Source of the DNA: VXNE01 sp965208745
GTDB taxonomy: Bacteria > Pseudomonadota > Gammaproteobacteria > Pseudomonadales > Azotimanducaceae
NCBI GenBank assembly: GCA_965208745.1
Contig: CBDBPN010000003.1
Span: forward strand, 1,302,001-1,366,000
Reading direction: 5' to 3'
Length of the DNA: 64,000 nt
The position numbers were made by a program, and so were the translations under genes. This document shows, piece by piece, positions 50,058-59,256 of this stretch (positions are counted from its first letter, which is position 1; the number at the start of each line of letters is the position of its first letter). The notes beneath the pieces were generated by a model. That model saw nothing but the letters and a program-made list of their open reading frames with translations. It was not told where the DNA came from and made no database searches.

Positions 50058-50855
50058 ATGATGATTCCACGGACGGGACACATCGACTCTTACCTGATCT
50101 GCACGACTCCACGCACGGGCAGCACCCTGCTGTGCGGGCTGATGGCGTCCACGAAGGTCGCGGGACACCCGGAGTCATACTTCCGCGAGCCCGACGAGCA
50201 ACTGTGGGTTGCCCGATGGAACATCGACCAGGCGTCGGACGGGGCCTTTGAGCGTTCGGAGTTCGTTCGAGCCGCCCTTGCCGCGGGCAGGACCGACAAC
50301 GGGGTGTTCGCCGCCAGGATCATGTGGGGCACCCTGGACCATCTGTTCGACAGGTTGCGCGCCGTCCATCCGGCTCCCAGTGCCGGCGACTTCGACCTGT
50401 TGAACCTGGCGTTCGGCCATACGCGCTTTGTCTATCTGCATCGCGAAGACGTGCTCGCGCAGGCTGTGTCGTGGCACCGTGCCGAGCAGACCAACGTCTG
50501 GCACCAGACCGATCGGGAGGAGCCGAAACAGCCGGCACGGGAACCGCGCTTCGACTTCGACGAAATCCGCGGATTGGTGCGAACGATCGAGGGGCACAAC
50601 GCGGCATGGCGGGCGTGGCTCGCTTCCGTCGGGATTCAGCCGCACACGGTGCGGTATGAGGACTTGGATGCCGACCCCGTCGGCGTGGCCGGTGAAGTCC
50701 TTGATTTCCTCGGTCTCGAGCTGCCGCCCGGGCGCCCGATCGAGACACGCCACAGGCGTCTGGCCGACGAACTCAACGCCTATTGGATCGACCGCTACCG
50801 AGCCGAGTTGAAGGCAGGTTGCTGCGGGGTTGACCGTCACCCCCCGTGCCGCTAG
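50058..50855 (+). CDS. Stf0-type sulfotransferase
   Basis: 265 residues from tandem ATGs (MMIPRTGHIDSYLICTTPRT). The 5'-phosphosulfate loop is CTTPRTGSTLLCGLM, followed by VAGHPESYF and a middle motif FVYLHREDVLAQAVSWHRAE with the 3'-phosphate-binding segment. This fits the Stf0 family, founded by the mycobacterial trehalose 2-sulfotransferase, which transfers sulfate from PAPS to small carbohydrates or lipids. The gene is divergent from the phosphoesterase. A PAPS-dependent conjugation of a sterol-like or sugar substrate is possible given the neighbourhood. Confidence 0.85.
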   Translation: MMIPRTGHIDSYLICTTPRTGSTLLCGLMASTKVAGHPESYFREPDEQLWVARWNIDQASDGAFERSEFVRAALAAGRTDNGVFAARIMWGTLDHLFDRLRAVHPAPSAGDFDLLNLAFGHTRFVYLHREDVLAQAVSWHRAEQTNVWHQTDREEPKQPAREPRFDFDEIRGLVRTIEGHNAAWRAWLASVGIQPHTVRYEDLDADPVGVAGEVLDFLGLELPPGRPIETRHRRLADELNAYWIDRYRAELKAGCCGVDRHPPCR

Positions 50856-51056
50856 TGTGCGCGCCCCATGAACCGCTCCCACCACCGCCAGATCCTCATT
50901 TGGCGCGCCGTACTGATGTGCGGCGCCTGCGGTGCGGTTCGTCCCATGGGGTCACACCCGATCCCCTGACACTACCCACAGACGGACCTCTCCGCACACG
51001 GAGAAGCGGTCCGCTGTCGACTCCTCCGGTGCGGAAGTCCCACGAGGAGTCGAATC

Positions 51057-52478
51057 GTGAACGACACTCCCTCCCCCCTGGTCGAAGAGGCGAACGCCTA
51101 CTACCGGGAACTGTTGCGTCCCGTCTTCGAGGGCCGGCAGTTCCTCGTCGCGGGACCCGTCGCGGTCGGCCTGGGCGGTCTGGCCCGGCAACTGCTCGCG
51201 CTCGGGGCGGACCGTCCGTTCCTGATCGCGGGGAATGAAGGGACAGGCACGGCTCCCGGGTCGGACGAGGCGGAGTTGCGCGTGCTGGGTATTCGGGGAG
51301 GCGACATTCTCACCGAGCACCGCAACCTGGAGCGCGCTCTCGAGTACCTGCCCGCGGACCTCCACCAGGCGGTGGAGGCCTGGGACCCGGCCCGCACCGC
51401 GCGGTTCATTTTCGCGAGTCCCCTCGCCAAGAGCCTCTCGGTCGCCGGCCGCAGACCTTACGGCGCCCGGCCAGCAGCCTGGGCCACGCTCGAGGACAAG
51501 GTGCGGATCGACGCGTTCTGGGACGACGCGGGCGTCGCACGGGCGCCGTCCCGGGTCGTCCCCGCGGACTACGACGCACTGCTGGCGGCAGCATCGGCGC
51601 TGGACCGGGGCAGCGGCACCGTTTGGGCAGCCGATGCACGGGAAGGTCTCAACGGCGGCGGCCTCGGTCTGCGCTGGGTCCGGCCCGGCGACGATGGCCG
51701 CGCATCCTTCAGGTCGTTGTCCCAAATCGCCGACCGGGTGCGCGTGATGCCGTTCCTCGAAGGCGTTCCGGCGAGCATTCACGGGGTGGTCTTCCCGGAC
51801 GCGGTTGCCGTGTTCCGCCCTGTCGAGATGGTCGTGCTGCGGCCACGGACCGGTGACCGACTGCTCTACGCCGGGTGCGCGACGGCGTTCGACCCGAGCC
51901 CGACGGACCGCACCGCCATGCGGGACTTCGCCCGTCGCGTGGGGGCGGCCCTACGCCAGACGGTCGGCTATCGGGGACCGTTCGGCGTCGACGGGGTCCT
52001 GACGGCAGACGGGTTCCGCCCGACCGAGCTGAATCCGCGGGCGGGGGCCGGGCTCGCGCCGTTGTCGGCGGGCCTGGCCGGTCTGCCACTCTCGGCCCTG
52101 TGTCTTGCGGTCGCGGCCGGCGAGACGCTCGACTACCGCCCGGAGATGCTGGAACGTGCCGTTGTCGAGTCTTCGGACGCGCACCGGACCTGCGCCGGCT
52201 GGTCCGTGACGTCCACGGAGTTCAGTTCGAGCGACACGCTCGATGTCGTGCGCGACGATGACGAGTACCGGGAAGCGCGTCCCGGGGAAGAGCCCGATGC
52301 GACGTTCCGGTTCGGGCCGGGGCCGATCGGCGGCTTCCTGCGCTTCTCGATTCGCCGGGAGCGGGTCGTTCCAGGTCCTTCGACTGCCCTTGAGGTGGTC
52401 CGCGCGTTCCGTTTCGCCGATCGCCGCCTCGAGACGGAGTTCGGGGAACTGACCCCCGCGTGGGATGTGCGCTCGTGA
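51057..52478 (+). CDS. ATP-grasp family protein
   Basis: 473 residues, GTG start. The N-terminal part resembles a Rossmann-like pre-grasp domain (FLVAGPVAVGLGGLARQLLA). The middle carries LEDKVRIDAFWDDAGVARAP, as in ATP-grasp lobes. The metal/ATP site appears in GYRGPFGVDGVLTADGFRPT followed by ELNPRAGAG. Enzymes of this kind ligate a carboxylate to an amine or thiol through an acyl-phosphate. The substrate is unknown and there are no peptide-ligase partners adjacent. The last 60 residues look like a separate small beta domain. Confidence 0.75.
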   Translation: MNDTPSPLVEEANAYYRELLRPVFEGRQFLVAGPVAVGLGGLARQLLALGADRPFLIAGNEGTGTAPGSDEAELRVLGIRGGDILTEHRNLERALEYLPADLHQAVEAWDPARTARFIFASPLAKSLSVAGRRPYGARPAAWATLEDKVRIDAFWDDAGVARAPSRVVPADYDALLAAASALDRGSGTVWAADAREGLNGGGLGLRWVRPGDDGRASFRSLSQIADRVRVMPFLEGVPASIHGVVFPDAVAVFRPVEMVVLRPRTGDRLLYAGCATAFDPSPTDRTAMRDFARRVGAALRQTVGYRGPFGVDGVLTADGFRPTELNPRAGAGLAPLSAGLAGLPLSALCLAVAAGETLDYRPEMLERAVVESSDAHRTCAGWSVTSTEFSSSDTLDVVRDDDEYREARPGEEPDATFRFGPGPIGGFLRFSIRRERVVPGPSTALEVVRAFRFADRRLETEFGELTPAWDVRS

Positions 52479-52607
52479 GAGGTGTCCCATGGCGCACGGC
52501 CGGCCGCGGCCGGTGTGTGATCATTCCCCACCCTGGACGCGACCGCGAACTCGCAACGCCGAACGCACCAGATCGAACGCCATGACGGCGCTGGAGGCAA
52601 GGAAATC

Positions 52608-53471
52608 TTGAAGGTCGGCACCCTGCGCCAGATTTGGCGGTACCCGGTGAAAAGCATGGCCGGCGAGACACTCGCGGACGTGCGGCTCGGGGCACGGGGC
52701 CTGCCCGGCGACCGCGCCTGGGCCGTCCGCGACGACGTACGGGGCGGCATCCGGGGCGCCAAGAAGATCCCGGCGCTGATGCACTTCGCCGCCCGGTACG
52801 CGACGGCGCCGGCGGCCGAGGGCTCGAGTCCCGCGCAGATCGTTCTGCCGGACGGGAGCACCGTCGGAACGGGGGACGCGGACGTGAACGCCCGGCTCTC
52901 CGCCGCACTGCGGCACGAGGTGAGCCTCTGGCCGCTGCTGCCGGCGGACGCCCTCGATCACTACCGCAGAGGACGGCCGACCCACGAGGACGTGGACACG
53001 GAGCTGCGCGCCATCTTCGGGCGGACCCCGGAGGAGCCGCTTCCCGACCTGCGCCTCTTCCCCCGCGAGTTGATCGAGTTCGAGTCCCCGCCCGGCACCT
53101 ACTTCGACGCCTTTCCGCTCCTGCTCCTGACCGAGTCGGCCCTCGCGGCGATGTCGGCCAGGGCGGGCGAGTCCGTCTTCGACGCGCGGCGCTTCCGCCC
53201 GAACCTCGTGGTCGGTGACACCGCGTCCGACGGGGAGATGCCCGAGATGGCCTGGCGCGGACAACGGCTCGCCATCGGGGAAGCCACGCTCCGCGTGACG
53301 ATCGAGTGTCCGCGTTGCATCATGGTCACGCACGGGTTCGCCGACCTGCCCCGGGACCCCTCGATCATGCGGGCACTAGTGCGCGAGGCGGGCGGCGACC
53401 TCGGGGTGTACGCGACGGTGGAGTCTCCGGGTTTCGTGCGCGCCGGAGACGCGGTCGAACTGCTTGCTTGA
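52608..53471 (+). CDS. MOSC domain protein with N-terminal beta-barrel
   Basis: 287 residues from a TTG with aagga upstream. The N-terminal MOSC_N barrel reads VGTLRQIWRYPVKSMAGETL then GARGLPGDRAWAV. The MOSC domain contains PNLVVGD and the conserved Cys in IECPRCIMVTHGFADLP. MOSC proteins bind molybdenum cofactor and include sulfurases and amidoxime reductases such as YcbX, which this layout matches best, though without the C-terminal ferredoxin. A second MOSC gene follows at once, so the two probably work together. Confidence 0.85.
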   Translation: MKVGTLRQIWRYPVKSMAGETLADVRLGARGLPGDRAWAVRDDVRGGIRGAKKIPALMHFAARYATAPAAEGSSPAQIVLPDGSTVGTGDADVNARLSAALRHEVSLWPLLPADALDHYRRGRPTHEDVDTELRAIFGRTPEEPLPDLRLFPRELIEFESPPGTYFDAFPLLLLTESALAAMSARAGESVFDARRFRPNLVVGDTASDGEMPEMAWRGQRLAIGEATLRVTIECPRCIMVTHGFADLPRDPSIMRALVREAGGDLGVYATVESPGFVRAGDAVELLA

Positions 53472-54038
53472 GTGACCATGAAACATCTCACCCGCGATGA
53501 GCTCGAAGCCGGGCTGGTCCACGTTCAGGCGTCACCGGGCGACGGCGGGCGACTGGAAATGCTCGTGCGCCGGCCCCGCACCGACGAGCGGGAGATCCTG
53601 GATGTCGGGGTGCTCGACCTCGAGAGCGGGCTGGTGGGCGACAAATGGCGCGACGCCGCGCACCGAGGCGACCCGGCCGCACACCGGGACATGCAGCTCA
53701 CGGTGATGAACGCCAGGGCAGCCGCACTCGTCGCGGGCAGCCGGGAGCGCTGGGCGTTGGCCGGCGACCAGTTGTACATCGATCTCGATCTCGGCCATGA
53801 AAACCTCCCGCCGGGCACGCGCCTGCGCATCGGCGAAGCCGTGATCGAGGTGACCGCGGTTCCCCACACGGGTTGTCGGAAGTTCACCGCCCGGTTCGGG
53901 GCGCACGCCACCCGTTTCGTCAATTCGAAAGAGGGGCGTCGACTCAACCTGCGCGGCATCAATGCGAGGGTGATCGAGGCCGGGACTGTGCGGGTCGGGG
54001 ACATCGCCAGGAAGCGCCAGGGAGCGCGGTCGTCATGA
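53472..54038 (+). CDS. Second MOSC domain protein
   Basis: 188 residues; the GTG directly follows the previous stop, and an ATG two codons later (MKHLTRDELEAGLVHVQASP) is equally likely. MOSC features are VLDLESGLVGDKW, DLGHENLPPGTRLRIGEAVI and the conserved Cys in PHTGCRKFTARFG. It is shorter than YcbX-like proteins and nearer to stand-alone MOSC proteins such as YiiM. Tandem MOSC genes suggest a two-part molybdenum-cofactor-dependent system. Confidence 0.82.
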   Translation: MTMKHLTRDELEAGLVHVQASPGDGGRLEMLVRRPRTDEREILDVGVLDLESGLVGDKWRDAAHRGDPAAHRDMQLTVMNARAAALVAGSRERWALAGDQLYIDLDLGHENLPPGTRLRIGEAVIEVTAVPHTGCRKFTARFGAHATRFVNSKEGRRLNLRGINARVIEAGTVRVGDIARKRQGARSS

Positions 54039-54149
54039 CGCGACGCGTGAAGATCGTCGAGGCCAAGACCCACCTGTCGGCCCAGGTCGCGGCCCGGCCA
54101 GCGTTCTGGCACAGGTTGTGGGTGACAGAGCGACGGCTGGCTACCATTT

Positions 54150-54169
54150 TGGTAACGTGACGGTTACCA
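54150..54169. promoter_or_regulatory. Candidate toxin-antitoxin operator
   Basis: tggtaac-gtgacg-gttacca: perfect 7-bp arms around a 6-bp spacer. It lies directly before the toxin start and overlaps a second partial arm (taccatttt upstream). Type II antitoxins usually bind such palindromes to repress their own operon. Confidence 0.6.
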
Positions 54170-54176
54170 TACGCCG

Positions 54177-54495
54177 GTGGTCCAGGTCGCGGAGTACGTC
54201 GATGCGCGGGGTCGCCGACCTTTCGCACGATGGTTCGATGGCATCGACAGCCAAGCGGCGATCAAGGGCCTTGGACCGTATGGGACGGGGCCTCCTGTCC
54301 AACGCGAAAAGCGTGGGGGAGGGAGTCCTCGAATACCGCATCGACGCCGGTCCGGGATACCGGATCTACTTCGGGCGGGACGGCACGACGTTGATCGTGC
54401 TGCTCGGCGGCGGCACAAAGAGACGTCAGCAGGAAGACATCGAGGGTGCCAAGCGACTTTGGCGCGACTACCGGCGCAGGCGACGGGAGGAGTAG
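54177..54495 (+). pseudogene. HigB/RelE-like toxin, frameshifted
   Basis: The first frame, from the GTG at 54177, gives VQVAEYVDARGRRPFARWFD and GIDSQAAIK. The second frame gives ALDRMGRGLLSNAKSVGEGV, EYRIDAGPGYRIYFGRDG and LIVLLGGGTKRRQQEDIEGA, ending at 54495. Together they make a typical toxin of about 105 residues (RelE/ParE fold, phage-derived Gp49-like group), but one base must be removed or gained near 54264. The toxin is inactive unless the shift is a sequencing error. The antitoxin follows 4 bp later and looks intact. Confidence 0.72.
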
Positions 54496-54499
54496 GACG

Positions 54500-54835
54500 A
54501 TGCCATTGACCCGGGATTTCAAGCTGACGGTGCGGGAACGACTCCAGCGCGACCCCTCATTCCGTGAAGCGCTTCTCGAGGAGGCCGTGGACTGCCTCCT
54601 GGCCGGCGACGTGGAGACGGGCAAGTCGCTCTTGCGCGACTACGTCAACGCGACTATCGGTTTCGGCGAGCTTGGCGGAATGACCGACAAGTCGCCCAAG
54701 AGCCTGATGCGCATGCTCAGTCAGAACGGCAACCCTCAGGCACGCAACCTATTCGAGATCATCGGGTGCCTGCAGCAGCGAGAGGGTGTCCACCTCACCG
54801 TCCAGGCGGTCAAGGTGACAGGCGAAGTCGCGTGA
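54500..54835 (+). CDS. HigA-like antitoxin / HTH regulator
   Basis: 111 residues from an ATG with gggaggag upstream. The C-terminal half has a helix-turn-helix core: GGMTDKSPKSLMRMLSQNGN, then LFEIIGCLQQREGVHLTVQA. It matches the small HTH antitoxins encoded after HigB-type toxins; such proteins bind the toxin and the operator at 54150-54169. Its stop overlaps the next gene's GTG (GTGA), coupling it to the VOC gene. Confidence 0.8.
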   Translation: MPLTRDFKLTVRERLQRDPSFREALLEEAVDCLLAGDVETGKSLLRDYVNATIGFGELGGMTDKSPKSLMRMLSQNGNPQARNLFEIIGCLQQREGVHLTVQAVKVTGEVA

Positions 54836-55629
54836 ACGGCCCCGCACTGAAACCTTGGCACCACGTACACGTCGTCAACCCCGAGTGGCACGACGCCGCG
54901 CGGTGGTATGCCGAGCACTCACCGCTCGACTGCGTCGCCTGGGAGCATCCGGGTCACCAGGGATACAAGTCCGAGATCCTGCGCAGCGGCCCGAACATCG
55001 TGCTGATGATGGTGGCCCAACACGCCGATGCGCCCGCAACGGCGGTCATCGACAGCCTGGGAATCGCCGTTGCCGACCTGGCCGGAGCCCTGGACCTGTT
55101 CACCGGGGGCGGCGGCAGCGTCCAGTCCCGCGACGACCGGTCAGCACGGGTCACCGATCCCTGGGGGATGCGGCTGGAGTTCCTGGAGTCCGGACCAGGC
55201 GAATCCGCGCTCAGTCACGTCAACATCCTGGCGCAGGACCCCCAGATGCTCTCCGACTGGTATCAGCGGCACCTGGGCGGCGAGTCGCGCGCCTGCGCGT
55301 TCGACGACAGCCGGATGGCGCTGGTGTACGACAGCTGTGAGTTGTTGTTCCGGCAGGCGGATGTCGTAGCGTCCGATCAGGGCGCCGGATTTCGCCACTA
55401 CGATCACCTGGGCTGGCTCGTGGAGGACATCCACGGCACCTGCGACGAGCTGATGGCAGGCGGCGTGGAGTTCCCCGCGCACGCCTCCCGAGGCCGGGAC
55501 AATCCGCCGAAGCCGGGCGACGGACGCATGGTCGCTTTCGCCACCGATCCGTGTGGCATCTGGTTCGAGCTCGTCAACATCGTTCCCGAGAACGTGCATC
55601 GGGCCAAGATCGGCAGGTGGGAGGACTGA
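54832..55629 (+). CDS. VOC (glyoxalase/extradiol-dioxygenase fold) protein
   Basis: 265 residues starting at a GTG that overlaps the antitoxin stop. It has two VOC modules: HHVHVVNPEWHDAARWYAEH to WGMRLEFLE, and SHVNILAQDPQMLSDWYQRH to DPCGIWFELVN. Potential metal ligands are the His of KPWHHVHV, the Glu of RLEFLE, the His of LSHVNI and the Glu of WFELVN. Enzymes of this fold include ring-cleaving dioxygenases and isomerases. It is directly followed by an acyl-CoA ligase gene (adjacent start), suggesting joint catabolism of a small carboxylated compound. Confidence 0.82.
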   Translation: MNGPALKPWHHVHVVNPEWHDAARWYAEHSPLDCVAWEHPGHQGYKSEILRSGPNIVLMMVAQHADAPATAVIDSLGIAVADLAGALDLFTGGGGSVQSRDDRSARVTDPWGMRLEFLESGPGESALSHVNILAQDPQMLSDWYQRHLGGESRACAFDDSRMALVYDSCELLFRQADVVASDQGAGFRHYDHLGWLVEDIHGTCDELMAGGVEFPAHASRGRDNPPKPGDGRMVAFATDPCGIWFELVNIVPENVHRAKIGRWED

Positions 55630-57234
55630 GTGGGCGCCATGGCTTTCGACTATCCGGAACTCGTACCGCAGAAGCTGGCCGAACGGGCCGCGCAACAGGG
55701 CGACGGCACGGCGTTGCAGCACGTGGACGGATCGACCCTGCGGTGGGGCGAGGCGTACTCAGACGCCCTGCGCTGGGCCGATGCCCTGGAACGCCTCGGC
55801 GCCCGCCGCGGACAGCCGGTGGTCACGGTGTTCTCCAACTCGTTCGATGCGTACCGGTCGTGGCTGGGCTGTGCCTGGCTGGGAGCGATCGAAGCGCCCG
55901 TCAACACGAACTACAAAGGCGAGTGGTTGCGCCACGTCGTCAACAACACCGGGGCGGAAGTCGTGCTGACGGAAGCGCGATTCAGCCAGCCCCTGTTCGA
56001 TATCGCGAATCAGCTCACCCACGTGAAGCACTGCATCGTGTTCGGCAACCTTGACTCGGCCCCGCCGCCGTTGCCGTTCAACGTCCTGTCCGAGGCGGAC
56101 TTTCTCCAGGGCGCCACGGTCCGTGAGCGGGCAGAGCCGGAACCCTGGGACATCTCTTCGCTCATCTACACGTCGGGTACCACCGGTCGCTCGAAAGCCG
56201 TGATGGTGCCGTGGCGACAGCTCACATCCTCCCTGGAGAGCGGGATGATCCCCCATGACAGGCTGCCGGACCTCAGCCTGTACTCGCCCTACCCGGTATT
56301 TCACATCACCGGAAAGGCCGGGTTCTACTACGCGACCGTGTTCGGCAATCCCAGCGTCATTCGCGAGGCCTTCTCCCCCAGCGAGTTCTGGGCGGACATC
56401 AAGCGACACGAGCCGAACGGGCTGGTCCTGCTCGGGCCGCTGGCCCAGATGATCCTCGATCAGCCGCCACGGGCCGACGACGCCGACAACCCGATTCGTA
56501 CCCTCGTGATGGCGCCCGTCATTCCGGACGTCGATGCGTTCTGCGCCAGGTTCGATATCGAGGTCTTCACCACCTACAACATGACCGAGATCAACTGCCC
56601 GATCATCAGTGCGGAGGGACCCAGTACCGGCGCCAACTACAGGAGCTGCGGGAAGCCGCGCCACGGTGTCGAGGTGCGGATCGTCGATGAGCACGACATG
56701 CAAGTGCCCGCGAACACGCCCGGGGAGATGATCGTGCGCAGCGAACCCTGGGAGCTGAACGCCGGCTACTGGAACATGCCCGACAAGACCAGCGAAGCCT
56801 GGCGCAACGGCTGGTTCCACACCGGGGACGCGTTCACCTACGACGAGGACGGCAACTACTACTTCGTCGACCGCGCCAAGGACTACATTCGGCGGCGCGG
56901 CGAGAACATCTCCAGTTTCGAGGTCGAGTCCATCGTCAACGCGTACCCGGCGATCGCCGAATCCGGCGCCGCCGCGGTCCCGTCGGAGCAGGGGGAGGAC
57001 GAGGTCAAGATTGCGGTCGTGCTTCAGCCCGGGACGGAGTTCGACCCGGTGGAACTCATCCAGTTCCTGGTGCCCCGCATGCCGCGCTTCGCCATTCCGC
57101 GCTACGTCGAGGTCTGGGATGCGTTGCCGAAGACGGAAGCGACGGCACGTATACAGAAGGCCAAGATCCGGGAAACCGGCGTGTCGGCGGACACCTGGGA
57201 TCGTGTGGAGGCGGGCGTCAAGTTGCCTCGCTGA
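55630..57234 (+). CDS. Acyl-CoA ligase (AMP-binding family)
   Basis: 534 residues. AMP-binding motifs: SSLIYTSGTTGRSKAVMVPW (P-loop), FTTYNMTEINCP, GWFHTGDAFTYDEDG, YYFVDRAKDYIRRRGENISS. The C-terminal lysine region is ALPKTEATARIQKAKI (usually GK.QK). This fits the CaiC-like crotonobetaine/carnitine-CoA ligase branch. It activates a carboxylic acid to its CoA thioester through an acyl-adenylate. It begins directly at the VOC gene's stop and is translated as part of that operon. Confidence 0.9.
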   Translation: MGAMAFDYPELVPQKLAERAAQQGDGTALQHVDGSTLRWGEAYSDALRWADALERLGARRGQPVVTVFSNSFDAYRSWLGCAWLGAIEAPVNTNYKGEWLRHVVNNTGAEVVLTEARFSQPLFDIANQLTHVKHCIVFGNLDSAPPPLPFNVLSEADFLQGATVRERAEPEPWDISSLIYTSGTTGRSKAVMVPWRQLTSSLESGMIPHDRLPDLSLYSPYPVFHITGKAGFYYATVFGNPSVIREAFSPSEFWADIKRHEPNGLVLLGPLAQMILDQPPRADDADNPIRTLVMAPVIPDVDAFCARFDIEVFTTYNMTEINCPIISAEGPSTGANYRSCGKPRHGVEVRIVDEHDMQVPANTPGEMIVRSEPWELNAGYWNMPDKTSEAWRNGWFHTGDAFTYDEDGNYYFVDRAKDYIRRRGENISSFEVESIVNAYPAIAESGAAAVPSEQGEDEVKIAVVLQPGTEFDPVELIQFLVPRMPRFAIPRYVEVWDALPKTEATARIQKAKIRETGVSADTWDRVEAGVKLPR

Positions 57235-57249
57235 GGCGGTCGAGGCGCC

Positions 57250-58074
57250 TCAACGCGCAGGACGGTCGACGGCAACCCGCGTGTCGGGGTTCAGGTCCTG
57301 GTTGGGGTCGACCAGGTGACCGCCCGGGAAACTGACCCAGACCGCCGGATCGGACGTGTCGAGGCACAGCAGGTGGTTGTTGTCCCGGTCCCCCAGGTCC
57401 GCGAGCGCCGCCGGGGCGATCTCGTCCTGCGAGCCGTCCGCGCGCTGTACGGTCACGCGATAGAGCGCGCGCTCGGCGTCGCCTGCGTCGTCGCCATCCG
57501 GCCGTCGTACCCCGCCGGCCCAGGTCACCCGGACCACCTGTTGAGTGCCGTCCGGGCAGTCGGACTGCCCATCCTGGGTTACCACCTCCGCCAGCACGAG
57601 AGCGGGACCTGCATCCAGCGGCGTGACATCGGTCTGCGCTCCGCGAAAGTTCACCGGGCCGCCCGTCACTCCGTCCGAGAACAGGTCGTCGACGACGAGC
57701 ACTGTCGCCGGCGGGTCGTCGCCCGCGTCGCCGAACTCACCGATGAGGAGCACGGTCCTGAGTTCGCCCGCATCGTTCGCGGGCCTGAGCGTGACGCACA
57801 TGGGAGTGCGTTCGGCCCCGGACTGCGTGACGACCCGGAAGTCTTCGGGCTCCAGGGTGTCCGCGTCCACGGTATGCGACAGCACGACCGGCATGCCGTC
57901 CTCGCCGGATGCGCCCAGGCAGAGGACATTGGCCCCGAAGGGCAGGCTGTTGTCCAACCCGAAAAAGGCCGACAGCGCTCGCGCGGTCTGGCCGTCCGCC
58001 GCGTGCGCGGCAGGCGCCGCAGCCAGGCAGATCGCGGCCAGGCACACTGCGGCAACGTGGAAGCGCCCATTCAT
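57250..58074 (-). CDS. Secreted protein of unknown function
   Basis: 274 residues with a clear signal peptide (FHVAAVCLAAICLAAAPAAH, then AADG). The mature part is acidic, with paired cysteines (ANVLCLGASG, PMCVTLRPAN, QSDCPDG, HLLCLDTS) that could form disulfides in the periplasm. The pattern LEPEDFRVVTQSG and TPMCVTLRPANDAGELRTVL suggests beta-sandwich repeats. I do not recognise the family. Its ATG overlaps the stop of the upstream serine hydrolase gene (ATGA), so the two are translationally coupled. Confidence 0.7.
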   Translation of the reverse strand: MNGRFHVAAVCLAAICLAAAPAAHAADGQTARALSAFFGLDNSLPFGANVLCLGASGEDGMPVVLSHTVDADTLEPEDFRVVTQSGAERTPMCVTLRPANDAGELRTVLLIGEFGDAGDDPPATVLVVDDLFSDGVTGGPVNFRGAQTDVTPLDAGPALVLAEVVTQDGQSDCPDGTQQVVRVTWAGGVRRPDGDDAGDAERALYRVTVQRADGSQDEIAPAALADLGDRDNNHLLCLDTSDPAVWVSFPGGHLVDPNQDLNPDTRVAVDRPAR

Positions 58075-59240
58075 GCCGTCACCCCCTGCAGCGACGCGTG
58101 GACCGCGCGGGTCAGGCCGACCGTGCGGGGATCGTCGTCGCCGACCATCTGCATCTTGTTCATGACGTAGCCGAAACCGATGTCGGCCCGCGGGTCGGCG
58201 AAGCCGACCGAGCCGCCGGCGCCCCCGTGTCCGAAAGCGCTGTCCTGAACCATGTTTCCTCCATCCATGTACAGGTAAAAGCCGGGACCGAAGCGGCTGC
58301 GGATGCCCATCACCTCGTCGGGGCCGTCGGCCAGCGGCGTGGCCGCACGTCTGACCGTCTCGTCGGTGAACAGCCGCACGCCGTCGACGCCGTCGCCGAT
58401 CAACGCGGCGTACATGCGGGCCAGCGAGCGCGCGTCGGTGATGCCGTTCCCCGCGGGAAGCTCGGCGGCGCGGAACGCGCGGGACTTCAACTCGAGAGGC
58501 GTCGTGGTCTGCTCTTTGGTGAGGTAGGACTCCTGGTCCGTCGCCGCCTCGAGCATCTCGCGCGCCCGCTCCCCCTTCGGCTCGATGTCGGGATCTTCGA
58601 GGTCGATGTCGATGATCGGGGTCACCCGGCCCTCCTCGCGCGCCGGAAGGCCGATCCAGAAATCGAGCCCGAGCGGGCCGGCCACCTCGTCCGCGAAGAA
58701 CGTCCCGAGACTCTTGCCGCTGATCCTGCGGACCACCTCGCCTACGAGCCAGCCGTAAGTCAGGGCGTGGTAGCCGTGCGTGGTCCCCGGCTCCCACACC
58801 GGGCGCTGCCCCGCGAGCGCCCGGACGGGCGGCTCCCACGCGAGGAAATCCTCGATCGCGAGCGGCTCGTCCAGGACCGGGAGGCCGACCTGGTGACACA
58901 GCAGGTGGCGCACCGGGACGTCCTGCTTGCCGGCGGCGGCGAACTCCGGCCAGTACCGGGCGACCGGCGCGTCGAGGTCGAGTTCGCCGCGCTGGACCAG
59001 GAGATTGGCGCAGATCGCGGTCGCGCCCTTCGTACTCGAGGCAACCAGGATGATGCTGTCCTCGGCCCAGGGCCGACCGCTCTCCTCGTCGGCCACGCCG
59101 CCCCAGAGATCCACCACCTTCTCGCCGCGGTAGTACGCACTGCAGGCCGCGCCGACCTCTCCGTTGTGTTCGAAGTTCGCCGCGAAGGCGTCCCTGACGC
59201 GCTCGAAGCCGGGGGCTACTTCGCCGTGTACCTCACTCAC
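58071..59240 (-). CDS. Serine hydrolase of the beta-lactamase / EstB family
   Basis: 389 residues from a GTG with aggaga 8 bases upstream. Class C beta-lactamase-fold motifs: SxxK in LVASSTKGATAI, the Tyr motif in HGYHALTYGWLVGEV, and HGG in SAFGHGGAGGSVGF. Such cytoplasmic enzymes (no signal peptide here) are usually esterases or lactonases rather than antibiotic hydrolases. It is within a minus-strand operon with the secreted 274-residue protein after it and a small protein before it. Confidence 0.87.
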   Translation of the reverse strand: MSEVHGEVAPGFERVRDAFAANFEHNGEVGAACSAYYRGEKVVDLWGGVADEESGRPWAEDSIILVASSTKGATAICANLLVQRGELDLDAPVARYWPEFAAAGKQDVPVRHLLCHQVGLPVLDEPLAIEDFLAWEPPVRALAGQRPVWEPGTTHGYHALTYGWLVGEVVRRISGKSLGTFFADEVAGPLGLDFWIGLPAREEGRVTPIIDIDLEDPDIEPKGERAREMLEAATDQESYLTKEQTTTPLELKSRAFRAAELPAGNGITDARSLARMYAALIGDGVDGVRLFTDETVRRAATPLADGPDEVMGIRSRFGPGFYLYMDGGNMVQDSAFGHGGAGGSVGFADPRADIGFGYVMNKMQMVGDDDPRTVGLTRAVHASLQGVTA

Positions 59241-59256
59241 GTCCGCTTTCTCCTGA

